DNA of 64,000 nt from Roseisalinus antarcticus (GTDB lineage Bacteria; Pseudomonadota; Alphaproteobacteria; Rhodobacterales; Rhodobacteraceae): positions 1 to 64,000 of the forward strand of contig NZ_FWFZ01000008.1 in assembly GCF_900172355.1 (NCBI RefSeq). The letters run 5' to 3'. Positions within the stretch are counted from its first letter, which is position 1. Each line of letters starts with the position of its first letter. Under the pieces are notes generated by a model, which was not told the DNA's origin, ran no database searches, and was given only the letters and a program-made list of their open reading frames with translations. Both the position numbers and the translations under genes were made by a program. Below are positions 16,457 to 24,259 of the stretch, one piece after another.

Positions 16457-17586
16457 CAGCCAAGCTCCGATATCTTGCGGGTGCCCACGATTTCCAGGCC
16501 ATAGGCCTCGAGGCCCACCACCTTGGGCCGGGGTGAATTCGTCAAGAGGGTGATTTGCGACAGGCCGAGCGAGGACAGGATCTGCGCCCCCAGCCCGTAT
16601 TGCCGCAGGGTCTGGGGCGATGAATCATCATCGAGCGTCAGTTTCATCGATGTGTCCCGCAGCAGGACGACCGCGCCGCGGCCCTCTTCGGCGACGGCCA
16701 GCATCGCCTGCGAGAACTCGGCCGCCCGCCCCCTGGGCCCGGTGCCGATCACGTCGAGCAGCGGATCCATGGCGTGCATCCTGACGAGCACCGGCTCGGG
16801 GCCGGTCAGGTCGCCCTTGGTCAGGACGATATGTTCGTCGCCATGGGTCTCGTCGGTGTAGATCTTCATCTGCCAGGTGCCGCCGAACTCGCTCTCGATC
16901 GTGCTTTCGGCTCGGACCCGGACAAGGTTGTCGTGCCGCCGGCGATAGGAGATGAGATCCGAGATGGTGCCGATCTTGAGCCCATGCAGTTGGGCGAAGG
17001 ACACGAGATCAGGCAGGCGGGCCATGGCGCCGTCCTCCTTCATGATCTCGCAGATCACGCCGGAGGGGTTGAGGCCGGCCAGCCGCGAGATGTCCACGGC
17101 GGCCTCGGTATGGCCGGCGCGGACGAGCACACCGCCGGTCCGGGCGCGCAGGGGGAAGACATGGCCGGGGGTGGCGATGTCGGCTTCGGTTCGCGCGGGG
17201 TCGATGGCGACCGAAACCGTGCGCGCCCGGTCATGGGCCGAGATGCCGGTTGTGACGCCTTCCCTGGCCTCGATCGAGATGGTGAAGGCGGTCTCGTGCC
17301 GGCTGGAATTGTTGGTCGACATGAGCGACAGGCCAAGCGCGTCGATCCGCTCTCCTGGCAGCGAGAGGCAGATCAGGCCGCGGCCGTGGGTCGCCATGAA
17401 GTTGATCGCATCCGGCGTGGCCATCTGGGCCGGGATCACGAGGTCGCCCTCGTTCTCGCGGTCCTCGTGGTCGACAAGAATGAACATCCGGCCGTTGCGG
17501 GCGTCTTCGATGATCTCCTCGATCGGGGAGATGGCATCGGACCAGTCCTGTTCGACGGGACCGGGATTTTCATAGGTCTGTGTCAT
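16456..17586 (-). CDS. ribB: 3,4-dihydroxy-2-butanone-4-phosphate synthase with degenerate GTP cyclohydrolase II-like domain
   Basis: The N-terminal half (about residues 15-215) is DHBP synthase: FILVDHEDRENEGDLV binds substrate and Mg, and STNNSSRHETAFT and RAGHTEAAVDI complete the site. The C-terminal half is GCH-II-like in length and position, but where active RibA has a Cys-bearing VHSEC segment followed by a second pair, this protein has VRMHAMDPLLDVIG, with no zinc-binding cysteines, so it should lack cyclohydrolase activity. This bifunctional-looking but degenerate form is known in alphaproteobacteria. ATG 17586 is chosen; the frame extends further upstream into palindrome-bearing spacer. 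Confidence 0.93.
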   Translation of the reverse strand: MTQTYENPGPVEQDWSDAISPIEEIIEDARNGRMFILVDHEDRENEGDLVIPAQMATPDAINFMATHGRGLICLSLPGERIDALGLSLMSTNNSSRHETAFTISIEAREGVTTGISAHDRARTVSVAIDPARTEADIATPGHVFPLRARTGGVLVRAGHTEAAVDISRLAGLNPSGVICEIMKEDGAMARLPDLVSFAQLHGLKIGTISDLISYRRRHDNLVRVRAESTIESEFGGTWQMKIYTDETHGDEHIVLTKGDLTGPEPVLVRMHAMDPLLDVIGTGPRGRAAEFSQAMLAVAEEGRGAVVLLRDTSMKLTLDDDSSPQTLRQYGLGAQILSSLGLSQITLLTNSPRPKVVGLEAYGLEIVGTRKISELG

Positions 17587-17690
17587 GATCCATCCGCGCT
17601 TTTGGAGTGGCAGATAGACCATGGTGCGCATGTTGGGAAGGGGAGGGCGGCGCACATTGCCTGTGACACCTCCGCTTGCTCGGGGCGCCA

Positions 17691-17758
17691 AAGACTATTC
17701 GCGAATAGTCTTGCACGATCTTCGCGAAGATCGTGTCCGATTATTCGCGAATAATCGG
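17691..17758. repeat. Three tandem 22-bp palindromes with TTCGCGAA core
   Basis: Units at 17691-17712, 17714-17735 and 17737-17758, each a perfect 22-bp palindrome separated by one base. Left arms are AAGACTA, CACGATC and CCGATTA, each mirrored exactly around TTCGCGAA. The array begins 25 bases after the stop of the 73-residue gene and sits upstream of ribB on the same strand. The CCGATTA unit is identical to the one at 3071-3092. Confidence 0.97.
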
Positions 17759-17783
17759 GGCCCGGTATCGACCGCGCACCCGG

Positions 17784-18005
17784 TCAGAGCAGCCAGCCCG
17801 CGCTCTCCCTGGCGGCCCGCAAGGCGGCGGCCTGGGAGGCGAAGCCGTCGCGCCCGGCGCCAAGGGGGCGCCAGCCGTGACCGTCCTCCGGGTCCCGCCG
17901 ACATTCCCGAAAGCCGAAGCTTCCGTCCGGCCAGCGGTAGATGTCCACACAGCGGGTGCCGTCCGCGCTTTCGGGCGAGGCGACGACGACAGGCTTCGGG
18001 GTCAT
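17784..18005 (-). CDS. Small hypothetical protein, ribE-coupled
   Basis: A 73-residue soluble protein starting MTPKPVVVASPESADG, with the pattern TRCVDIYRWPDGSFGFRECRRDPED in the middle and a helical Ala-rich end. I do not recognise the family. It has two cysteines but no obvious metal motif. Its ATG at 18005 overlaps the ribE stop (18002-18004) in an ATGA arrangement, so it is translated with ribE. The role in riboflavin metabolism, if any, is inferred only from this coupling. Transcription then meets the TTCGCGAA palindrome triplet before ribB. Confidence 0.75.
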   Translation of the reverse strand: MTPKPVVVASPESADGTRCVDIYRWPDGSFGFRECRRDPEDGHGWRPLGAGRDGFASQAAALRAARESAGWLL

Positions 18006-18604
18006 CCCCACTCCTGCAGTCGCGCCAAGTAGCGGGCGAGGGTGTCGATCTCGAGGTTCACCGCGTCGCCCTCAGCAACGAGGCCCCAGGTCGTGACCTG
18101 CTTGGTGTGCGGGATCAGGTTCACGCCGAAGTCCCGCCCTTCCACCTCGTTGACGGTCAGCGACGTGCCGTTCAGCGCGACCGACCCTTTGGGTGCTACG
18201 AATCGCGCGAGCTCTTCGGGAGCGCGAAAGGTGATCCGGGTGCTGTCGCCCGCCTCCCGGACCGCCACCACCTCGGCCACGCCGTCCACATGACCCGAGA
18301 CGATATGACCGCCCAGCTCGTCACCGACCTTCAGCGCCCGTTCCAGGTTCAGCCGCTTGCCCGGAGCCCAGTTGTTCCGGCCGATCGCCGTCTTCGATAC
18401 GGTCTCGGCCGAGATGTCCACGTCGAACCAGCCCCGCGGCTCGCTGCCCTTGGCCACGACCGTCAGGCAGACCCCGTCGCAGGCGATCGAGGCGCCGATA
18501 TCGATCCCGGTGGCATCGTATCCGGTGCCGATCCGGGTGCGCAGGTCGCCGCGGTGCTCGACAGAGAGGATCTCGCCCAGGTCGGTGATGATGCCGGTGA
18601 ACAT
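18002..18604 (-). CDS. ribE: Riboflavin synthase, alpha subunit type
   Basis: The 200-residue enzyme dismutates two 6,7-dimethyl-8-ribityllumazine molecules to riboflavin and 5-amino-6-ribitylaminouracil. The two tandem lumazine-binding beta-barrels are visible: MFTGIITDLGEI and DGVCLTVVAKG in the first, GHIVSGHVDGVAEV and NGTSLTVNEVEG in the second. The C-terminal trimerisation helix is DTLARYLARL. ATG start 18604. It is the first gene of a minus-strand operon with the 73-aa protein, ribB, ribH and nusB. No FMN riboswitch was recognised in the 170 bases upstream. Confidence 0.97.
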   Translation of the reverse strand: MFTGIITDLGEILSVEHRGDLRTRIGTGYDATGIDIGASIACDGVCLTVVAKGSEPRGWFDVDISAETVSKTAIGRNNWAPGKRLNLERALKVGDELGGHIVSGHVDGVAEVVAVREAGDSTRITFRAPEELARFVAPKGSVALNGTSLTVNEVEGRDFGVNLIPHTKQVTTWGLVAEGDAVNLEIDTLARYLARLQEWG

Positions 18605-18775
18605 GTCTTGCCTCCGCGTGGGTGTCTTCGGACAGGCCCCCGCTTAGCAGCATCGCCGCCGCGCCGGAAGCCCGTCGCGCGCCCAGGATCATGCCACGCG
18701 AGCGAGCGCATCCTGCCCAACTTCCGCCGGCTTGCGGGCTTAACGCTTTCGCAAATATCACGGGCCATATAGCCA

Positions 18776-20062
18776 ATGACCATGCATCAAGACCGCACGT
18801 TCCTGTTCCTGCAGGGCCCCCACGGCCCCTTCTTCCACCGGCTGAGCAAGATGCTCGACCGGGCAGGTGTGCGCACCTGGCGCGTGGGCTTCAACGGCGG
18901 CGACCGGGCGTTCTGGTTCTCGTTTCACAACTACATCGGCTTCAAGGGCATGCCCGAGGATTGGCCGGCCACGTTCCGCGCCATCGTTGCGGAAAAACGC
19001 GTGACCGACATCGTGCTCTACGGCGATACCCGTCCGATCCATGCCGAGGCGGTCGCCGCCGCCCGCGATCTGGGGCTGACGATCCATGTCTTCGAGGAGG
19101 GCTACATGCGGCCCTACTGGGTCACCTACGAGCGGGACGGCACCAACGGCCATTCCCGCCTGATGGACATGACGATCGCCGAGATGACCCGCGCGCTCGA
19201 GATGTCGGACCTCGACGTGCCCGAGCCGCCCGCCCATTGGGGCGACATGCGGCAGCACGTCTTCTACGGGGCGCTCTACCACTGGTTCCTGCTGTTCCGC
19301 AGTGCGGAGTATCGCAACTTTCGCCGGCATCGGGAGCTGACCGTCGCCAAGGAAGGGCTGCTCTATACCCGACGGCTGTTGCTGATGCCATTTGTCTCGC
19401 TCGACCGGATCATCGCCACTGCGCGGATCAAATACGGCGGCTTTCCCTATCACCTGGTGCTCATGCAGCTGGAACACGACGCCAGCTTTCAGATGCACTC
19501 GCCCTTCACCCGGATGAAGGAGTTCATCGAGCTGGTGGTGGACGGCTTCGCCAAGGGCGCCCCGCGCCATCACCACCTGGTCTTCAAGGCCCATCCGCTG
19601 GAGAACGGACGCTCTCCGCTGCGGCGGATCATCATGGCGGTGGCCCGTGAAAAGGGCGTGGACGCGCGGGTGCATTATGTGCGGGGCGGCAAGCTTGCGG
19701 GGCTGCTCGATCACGCCCGCACCGCGGTGACCGTGAATTCGACCGCCGCGCAGCAGGTGCTCTGGCGGGGGATCCCGCTCAAGGTCTTCGGCAAGGCTGT
19801 CTACAACAAGCCCGAATTCGTCTCGACCCTGCCGCTGCCGGATTTCTTCGCCCAGCCCGGGCGGCCCGACAACCGGGCCTACAAGGATTACCGCCGCTTT
19901 CTTTTGGAGACGAGCCAGGTCGCCGGGGGCTTTTATTCAGCGCGGGGGCGGCGGCATCTGATGCGGCAGGTGGTCGACATGATGCTGGACGAGGAAGACC
20001 CCTACGACGCGCTGAAATCCGGCAAGGCCGCGCCGCGCCAGCCGCTTCGCGTGGTCAACTGA
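18776..20062 (+). CDS. kpsS: Capsule biosynthesis protein KpsS-like (Kdo transferase)
   Basis: A 428-residue capsular polysaccharide synthesis protein of the KpsS/LipB type. KpsS and KpsC are beta-Kdo transferases that build a poly-Kdo linker on phosphatidylglycerol for ABC-dependent capsules. Features include LFLQGPHGPFFHRLSKML at the N-terminus, a middle FEEGYMRPYWVTYE motif, and in the second half FKAHPLENG and VNSTAAQQVLWRGIPLKVFG, typical of the nucleotide-sugar-binding region. Two in-phase starts (18776, 18782) are close; no strong ribosome-binding site. It is followed by a decayed IS5 element, separating it from kpsC at 25.4 kb. Confidence 0.9.
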   Translation: MTMHQDRTFLFLQGPHGPFFHRLSKMLDRAGVRTWRVGFNGGDRAFWFSFHNYIGFKGMPEDWPATFRAIVAEKRVTDIVLYGDTRPIHAEAVAAARDLGLTIHVFEEGYMRPYWVTYERDGTNGHSRLMDMTIAEMTRALEMSDLDVPEPPAHWGDMRQHVFYGALYHWFLLFRSAEYRNFRRHRELTVAKEGLLYTRRLLLMPFVSLDRIIATARIKYGGFPYHLVLMQLEHDASFQMHSPFTRMKEFIELVVDGFAKGAPRHHHLVFKAHPLENGRSPLRRIIMAVAREKGVDARVHYVRGGKLAGLLDHARTAVTVNSTAAQQVLWRGIPLKVFGKAVYNKPEFVSTLPLPDFFAQPGRPDNRAYKDYRRFLLETSQVAGGFYSARGRRHLMRQVVDMMLDEEDPYDALKSGKAAPRQPLRVVN

Positions 20063-20117
20063 CAGGAGTCGTTTGCACAAGTCGCTTGTGATCGGGCGAC
20101 CCAAATCCCCGGACGGA

Positions 20118-21005
20118 ATTGTCCCACGGCTATTGCGACGGTCAGGCCGAGCGCGGTGTCGCCGTTCATGACGGCGATGCGGCCTTGGACTTCTGTGACC
20201 CGACGGTCGAGGTCCCGCGCCACAAGGCGTCGGCCCGGCAGGTTCATGCAGTGCATCCACTGACCGGCAGTGCATTGAGCAGCAATGTCACGAGAGGGAT
20301 CGTCTCGACGCGGCTTCGGCGGTGGTGTCCGGTCCATTTTGCCAGATGGCACGACCGAGGTATTCCGACGTGCGAAGCACCTCGGTGCTGTCGTTGGCTG
20401 ACAGGGCTGGGCGTTCCTGCAAGAGCGAAGGTCGATCAGGAAATGATCCGGGTGATCAATTCAGCCCTCAACGGGCCAAGCCCTGGGGGCTTGCGGCATG
20501 CGCATCGCGGTCGGCGAAAACGTCGTGGCATTTGCGCATCTCCTGGGCATTGTCCATTGCCCGGCAGGCGAATGCAAACCCATCTGCCGAGAGCGGGCAG
20601 TGTCGCTGCCGATCTGCTCATCGGCCGGGAACTGGCAAAGCAGATCGGGCAAGACAGGTGCGTCGCCGACATGGTTTCTGGCGATTTCAACAGCTCGGAC
20701 TTCCGGTGTTTGCTCGTCGATCCCGAGTTGGATCCGGCGCCAGGTGAGCCATGTCGCGCCATTGGTCCGAGTGACACTGGCGACCCCGCTTGGGACCGCC
20801 ATGCTTGCGGGCGTTCCACCCGCCTTGGCCCTCGACCTCGATCCCGGTGCCATCCAGCGCCTGACAGCGGTTTGCTTGCAAACCATGAGAAGGGATCAGC
20901 AGGTGCAGCGGTCTGTGGGGGCCGCGTCTGCCAGTCGGCTGGGTGCCCCACGTCATCTCGGGGTGGAACCAGATCGTCAGCGAGGCCGCAGCGGGGCGCA
21001 CGAGC
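20118..21005 (-). pseudogene. Degenerate IS5-family transposase
   Basis: Broken fragments of one transposase are readable in order on the minus strand in different frames. LTIWFHPEMTW is near 20985, followed by an internal deletion of about 75 residues. GPHRPLHLLIPSHG and then DGTGIEVEGQGGWNARKHGG follow at 20920-20800, LGIDEQTPEVRAVEI and GDAPVLPDL at 20755-20640, RKCHDVFADRDAHA near 20515, and LVARDLDRRVTEVQGRIAV with GLTVAIAVG near 20215-20122. Frameshifts, stops and the deletion make it inactive. One terminus probably lies near 20064. It inserts into the capsule locus between kpsS and the kpsD-like and kpsC genes. Confidence 0.85.
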
Positions 21006-21698
21006 GCGCTTCAGTGCAGGCTGGCCAATCCCTGGTCTTGTCGGTCGGGGGTGTCGGTCGGGGGTGTCGGTCTGCTCACGGAGCCGAGCTACCACGCTGG
21101 AGCCACGAGATGAATCCACCACGAGATCTGTGCGACAGAGCCCACTCATCCGAGAAAATACCGCAAGAAGTTGCGCTCGACTGGTTTCGACTCGGACATT
21201 GCCGATACCGATCCGCGTCATGCACGCGCGCGACGCATACCCATTGCAACGATCCAGCCTGTTTCGGCGTTCGTGAATTCCTTGCGGACGCCAAAGATCT
21301 CGATCGAGCGTGCGGGTGGAAAATCCGCCTGTTACGGTCCCAGCCACTTCGACGGTGCGGTATTCAGTCCGGCCGTCCTGGTCGCCATGGCCAACATCCA
21401 TCGGGTCTACTGCAACTGGTTCGAGCCTCTACACTACGTCGGGCCGGCATCTGCGGACAGTGGAACACAGATGTCGAACCGGGGCTGTCCTCGGTCGGCG
21501 TTCCGGGCTCGTCCGAGGTCGTTCAAGGGCCGAAGCGTGGATTGTCGAGTCCCGTGATGCGGACGCCGGCGATGCGATTGGGGGCCGCCGACGCACAGGA
21601 CAAGGCGCACGACCTTCGCCGGATGCTCTATCGTCCCTGGTTGTTCCGGGGCCCGCCGCTCTCGTGGACGTTCGAAACACGATAGGTGACCACGAACG
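21006..21698. other. Non-coding or decayed sequence without recognised gene
   Basis: No frame gives a convincing protein. It includes a short tandem repeat TCGGTCGGGGGTG near 21038-21070. A plus-strand stretch at about 21220-21560 (for example VLVAMANIHRVYCNWFEP) looks like a fragment of a degraded mobile-element ORF, but I cannot name the family. Confidence 0.5.
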
Positions 21699-21737
21699 CA
21701 AAAAGGCCCCGGCGAAAAATCTCGCCGGAGCCTCTTT
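21699..21737 (-). terminator. Rho-independent terminator of the VPLPA-CTERM gene
   Basis: The stem AGGCCCCGGCGA (21704-21715) / TCGCCGGAGCCT (21722-21733) has one mismatch and is flanked on the left by AAAAA, giving a T run on the minus strand. It is 46 bases past the stop of the gene at 21783. Confidence 0.85.
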
Positions 21738-21782
21738 GTGCCGCGAAACCCGGAATGCGCTCTTAAAAATCAGTCGGGCTTC

Positions 21783-22358
21783 TTAATTGTGTCGGGCGGG
21801 TCTACCCCGCCCGTGGTCGCCTGAGGCTACGGCCGAGACGCCTTTGCGGCGCAGCAGCACCAAGCCACCAAGGCCGGTCAGCAGCAGCACCAAACCAGCC
21901 GGGAGCGGCACGGCCGCAAGGCTGAACGTCGCCAGGCCGTTGGACGGATTGCCATATTCCTGCAGAAGGAAGGTGTATTGCCCGCCGCCAGTCAGAGTAG
22001 CGATGTCGCCCGACCCGCCGGGGCTGATCATGGTCGTCGGAACAACCGTGGCATCGATCGGCTGGGCAGAGAATGTCTGGACGCCATTGAAGACCGCCAC
22101 CGTCGAGATGCCCGACTGCGTCGACATAAAGCTGGTCAACGACAGGATGACATCCGTTGCCGTGGTGAAGGTGACGAACCCTCGCGCGGGGTTGCCCGGA
22201 GCCACTCCGGCTCAGCTGAACGTCATCGTGGACGAATCGGGCGTTCCAACCGACATTGCACTCGTCTGCAGGGTCGAGTCGAAGGTTACCGCACCCGCCA
22301 TGACCGGTGCGATGGACAGTACCGCTGCTGCGGCAAGTGATTTGATTCTGCTAAACAT
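21783..22358 (-). pseudogene. VPLPA-CTERM sorting-domain protein gene interrupted by an in-frame TGA
   Basis: Reading from ATG 22358: MFSRIKSLAAAAVLSIAPVM and then AGA is a signal peptide, followed by 25 more residues to TGA at 22214-22212. The same frame continues without shift to 21783 and ends with AAVPLPAGLVLLLTGLGGLV then LLRRKG, a VPLPA-CTERM signal of the type recognised by exosortase-like enzymes in alphaproteobacteria. The full product would be about 190 residues. The in-frame stop is therefore a nonsense mutation or, less likely, a readthrough site or sequencing error. A GTG at 22205 could restart translation but without a signal peptide. The downstream terminator is intact, suggesting recent inactivation. 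Confidence 0.75.
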
Positions 22359-22768
22359 TCTTTTATCGACTCCTTCGTCGCATAATACCGACCCGAATGG
22401 CCTTACCTGCATGTCCTGTCTCCAGGTCACGCAATCGCGCCATCCGATCCCTTACTTTTCTGTCCTTACTTTTATTAACCTTTGACGCTGGTGCAAGTAT
22501 TTTCTGTGATTTCCTGTAGGTTTCGGCGTCCTGTGATGCCGTGTATTTGCAAATTGCTGCCTTTTTGGGCGTCGACGCTGTCGGTGCCCTTGGATCGGGC
22601 TCCGGGTCCCGGGACCGCCGCGTCCTGCCGGCCCGGCAGGGTGTGCAGATCTAGGCAAGGTGTGCAGATGGAATGCGCAGGCAAGGTGCCGCACCCCCGC
22701 AGGGCCTGCCATTCAAGGCTTTCCAACAGGCGGCTTGACGCATGGTCAGAGAGTCTGTAAATAGCGCA

Positions 22769-22805
22769 GTGCAAACGATTGCTCGCTTTATGCAATCGTT
22801 TGCAC
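22769..22805. promoter_or_regulatory. Inverted-repeat operator upstream of the substrate-binding protein gene
   Basis: GTGCAAACGATTGC at 22769-22782 and GCAATCGTTTGCAC at 22792-22805 are exact 14-bp inverted repeats separated by nine bases. Each arm is also partly palindromic (GCAA-ACGA-TTGC), as in LacI-family operators. It lies 75 bases before the start at 22880. The regulator gene is not in the window. The surrounding 22359-22879 stretch has no gene. Confidence 0.75.
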
Positions 22806-22879
22806 GTATCATGGATCGTCCGGGCGCGCGTCGCAGTAGCGACGCCGCGCCGGACGTCACTTTCGGGGAGGAGAGACAC

Positions 22880-23917
22880 ATGAGTATCACCAAGGCAATT
22901 CTGGTCGGATCGGTCGTCGGGATGGTCGCGCCCGCGGCAAGCTGGGCGCAGGAGATGACGACGATCAACCTGATCAACCCGCTTCCGCGGTCGACGATCT
23001 TCTATCCGCTGATCGCCAGAGAGGCGCTCGGCTATTTCGAGGAGGAGGGGATCGAGGTGAATCTCCTGCCCTCCGAGACGTCCATTCCCTACGTGGCGTT
23101 TCTCGAGAACGGGCAGGCCGACCTTGCCATTCTCGATCCGAACGAGACCCTGGCCGCGGTCACCGCGGGGGCCAGCCTCGGCACGATCTACGAGGTCAAC
23201 CAGCGCGCACCCGAGGGCATCGCCGTCTCCGCCGCCAGCGAGACGCAATCCATGGCCGAGCTCGAGGACACGACCGTTGGGCTTGTGGCCGACCGGGACC
23301 GCAACTTCCTGGCCCAGGCGCTCGAGGCCGAGGGGCTGACCATCGAGGATGTCGACACGGTCGTCGTCGGCGGTTCCGGGCCCACCCTGGCGGCCGCGTT
23401 CCGCGACCAGACCGTCTCGGCCATCTCCGGTGCCTCGTCGGATTGGCTGGCGCTGCAGGCCAACGGGATCGAGGTGCGGATGATCACCCCCGAATCCCTG
23501 TTGCGCAACCCGGCCAACTCCTTCGCGATCAACACCGATCGCCTGGACGAGCTGCGCGACCCGGTCGAAGGCTTCCTGCGGGCCTGGTCCAAGGGCGCCT
23601 ACGTGGCCGAGGTGAACCGCGACGTGCTGGCCGAGATCTCGCGCCGCGCCGTGCCCGCCGAATGGGAGGACGAGGAGTTTGGCCAGGGCTTCCTGGCCGT
23701 GGCGATCGACATCACCGTTCCGCTGACCGAGCTGCACGGCGATCTGCAGCTCGAAGCCTGGGAAGGCCTGCAGCCCGGATTGCTGAAGGTCGGCGCGATC
23801 GACACCGAGATCCCCGTCGAGACCTTCCTCGACGACAGCTTCATCGCGCCCGCCAACGACTGGTCGCGCGAGGAGGTGGCCGCCGAGGTCCAGGCCTGGG
23901 CCGACGAGAACATGTGA
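22880..23917 (+). CDS. ABC transporter substrate-binding protein (NMT1/THI5-like)
   Basis: A 345-residue periplasmic binding protein. The signal peptide is MSITKAILVGSVVGMVAPA followed by ASWAQ. The mature part has the NMT1/THI5/TauA-type fold with NLINPLPRSTIFYPLIAREA near residue 30, AFLENGQADLAILDPNE near 75 and GGSGPTLAAAFRDQTVSA near 165. Such proteins carry taurine, sulphonates, pyrimidine precursors or nitrate; the ligand here is unknown. ATG 22880 is preceded by GGGGAGGAGAG. No permease or ATPase gene is adjacent, so it is an orphan. The 14-bp inverted repeat upstream suggests transcriptional control. Confidence 0.88.
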   Translation: MSITKAILVGSVVGMVAPAASWAQEMTTINLINPLPRSTIFYPLIAREALGYFEEEGIEVNLLPSETSIPYVAFLENGQADLAILDPNETLAAVTAGASLGTIYEVNQRAPEGIAVSAASETQSMAELEDTTVGLVADRDRNFLAQALEAEGLTIEDVDTVVVGGSGPTLAAAFRDQTVSAISGASSDWLALQANGIEVRMITPESLLRNPANSFAINTDRLDELRDPVEGFLRAWSKGAYVAEVNRDVLAEISRRAVPAEWEDEEFGQGFLAVAIDITVPLTELHGDLQLEAWEGLQPGLLKVGAIDTEIPVETFLDDSFIAPANDWSREEVAAEVQAWADENM

Positions 23918-23923
23918 GCCGGC

Positions 23924-23962
23924 GGCGCGGTCCCCGCACGAACCTTGTGCGGGGACCGCGCC
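23924..23962 (+). terminator. Strong hairpin after the binding-protein gene (possible terminator)
   Basis: GGCGCGGTCCCCGCAC (23924-23939) and its exact complement (23947-23962) form a 16-bp stem with a 7-base loop, seven bases after the stop codon. There is no T tract, so it could act as an mRNA 3' stabiliser rather than an intrinsic terminator. The rest of the interval to 24259 shows no gene. Confidence 0.6.
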
Positions 23963-24259
23963 ACCTGACAGCGGACCACACAGGACCAAAGCGGGCCCGG
24001 CCGGTTTCCCCGGTGGGCCCGTCGTGCGCGGGCAGGGGGCCTGCCGACAGCCCTCAAGGCCCGCCCCGACGCTTCATCTCGTATTCCGACGCCCCGCGGC
24101 CTCTAGACCTTGCGCTGCGCGACCTTGCAGCAACAGTGGTGATTCGCAGCGCCGCGCCCCCCCTAGGCAGACCCGGCCCGGTGCGCTATCGTTTGTAACA
24201 ATAGCGCGGTGAAAAGCCGCCAGACGATCGAGGCAGACACAGGTCGAGGAGACCGAGCA

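Noticed and set aside
18605-18775. FMN riboswitch upstream of ribE
   Set aside because: The conserved RFN-element blocks were not found in this interval.
21171-21557. Plus-strand frame with VLVAMANIHRVYCNWFEP
   Set aside because: Could be part of a degraded mobile ORF but no start, family or intact length; kept only as a note.
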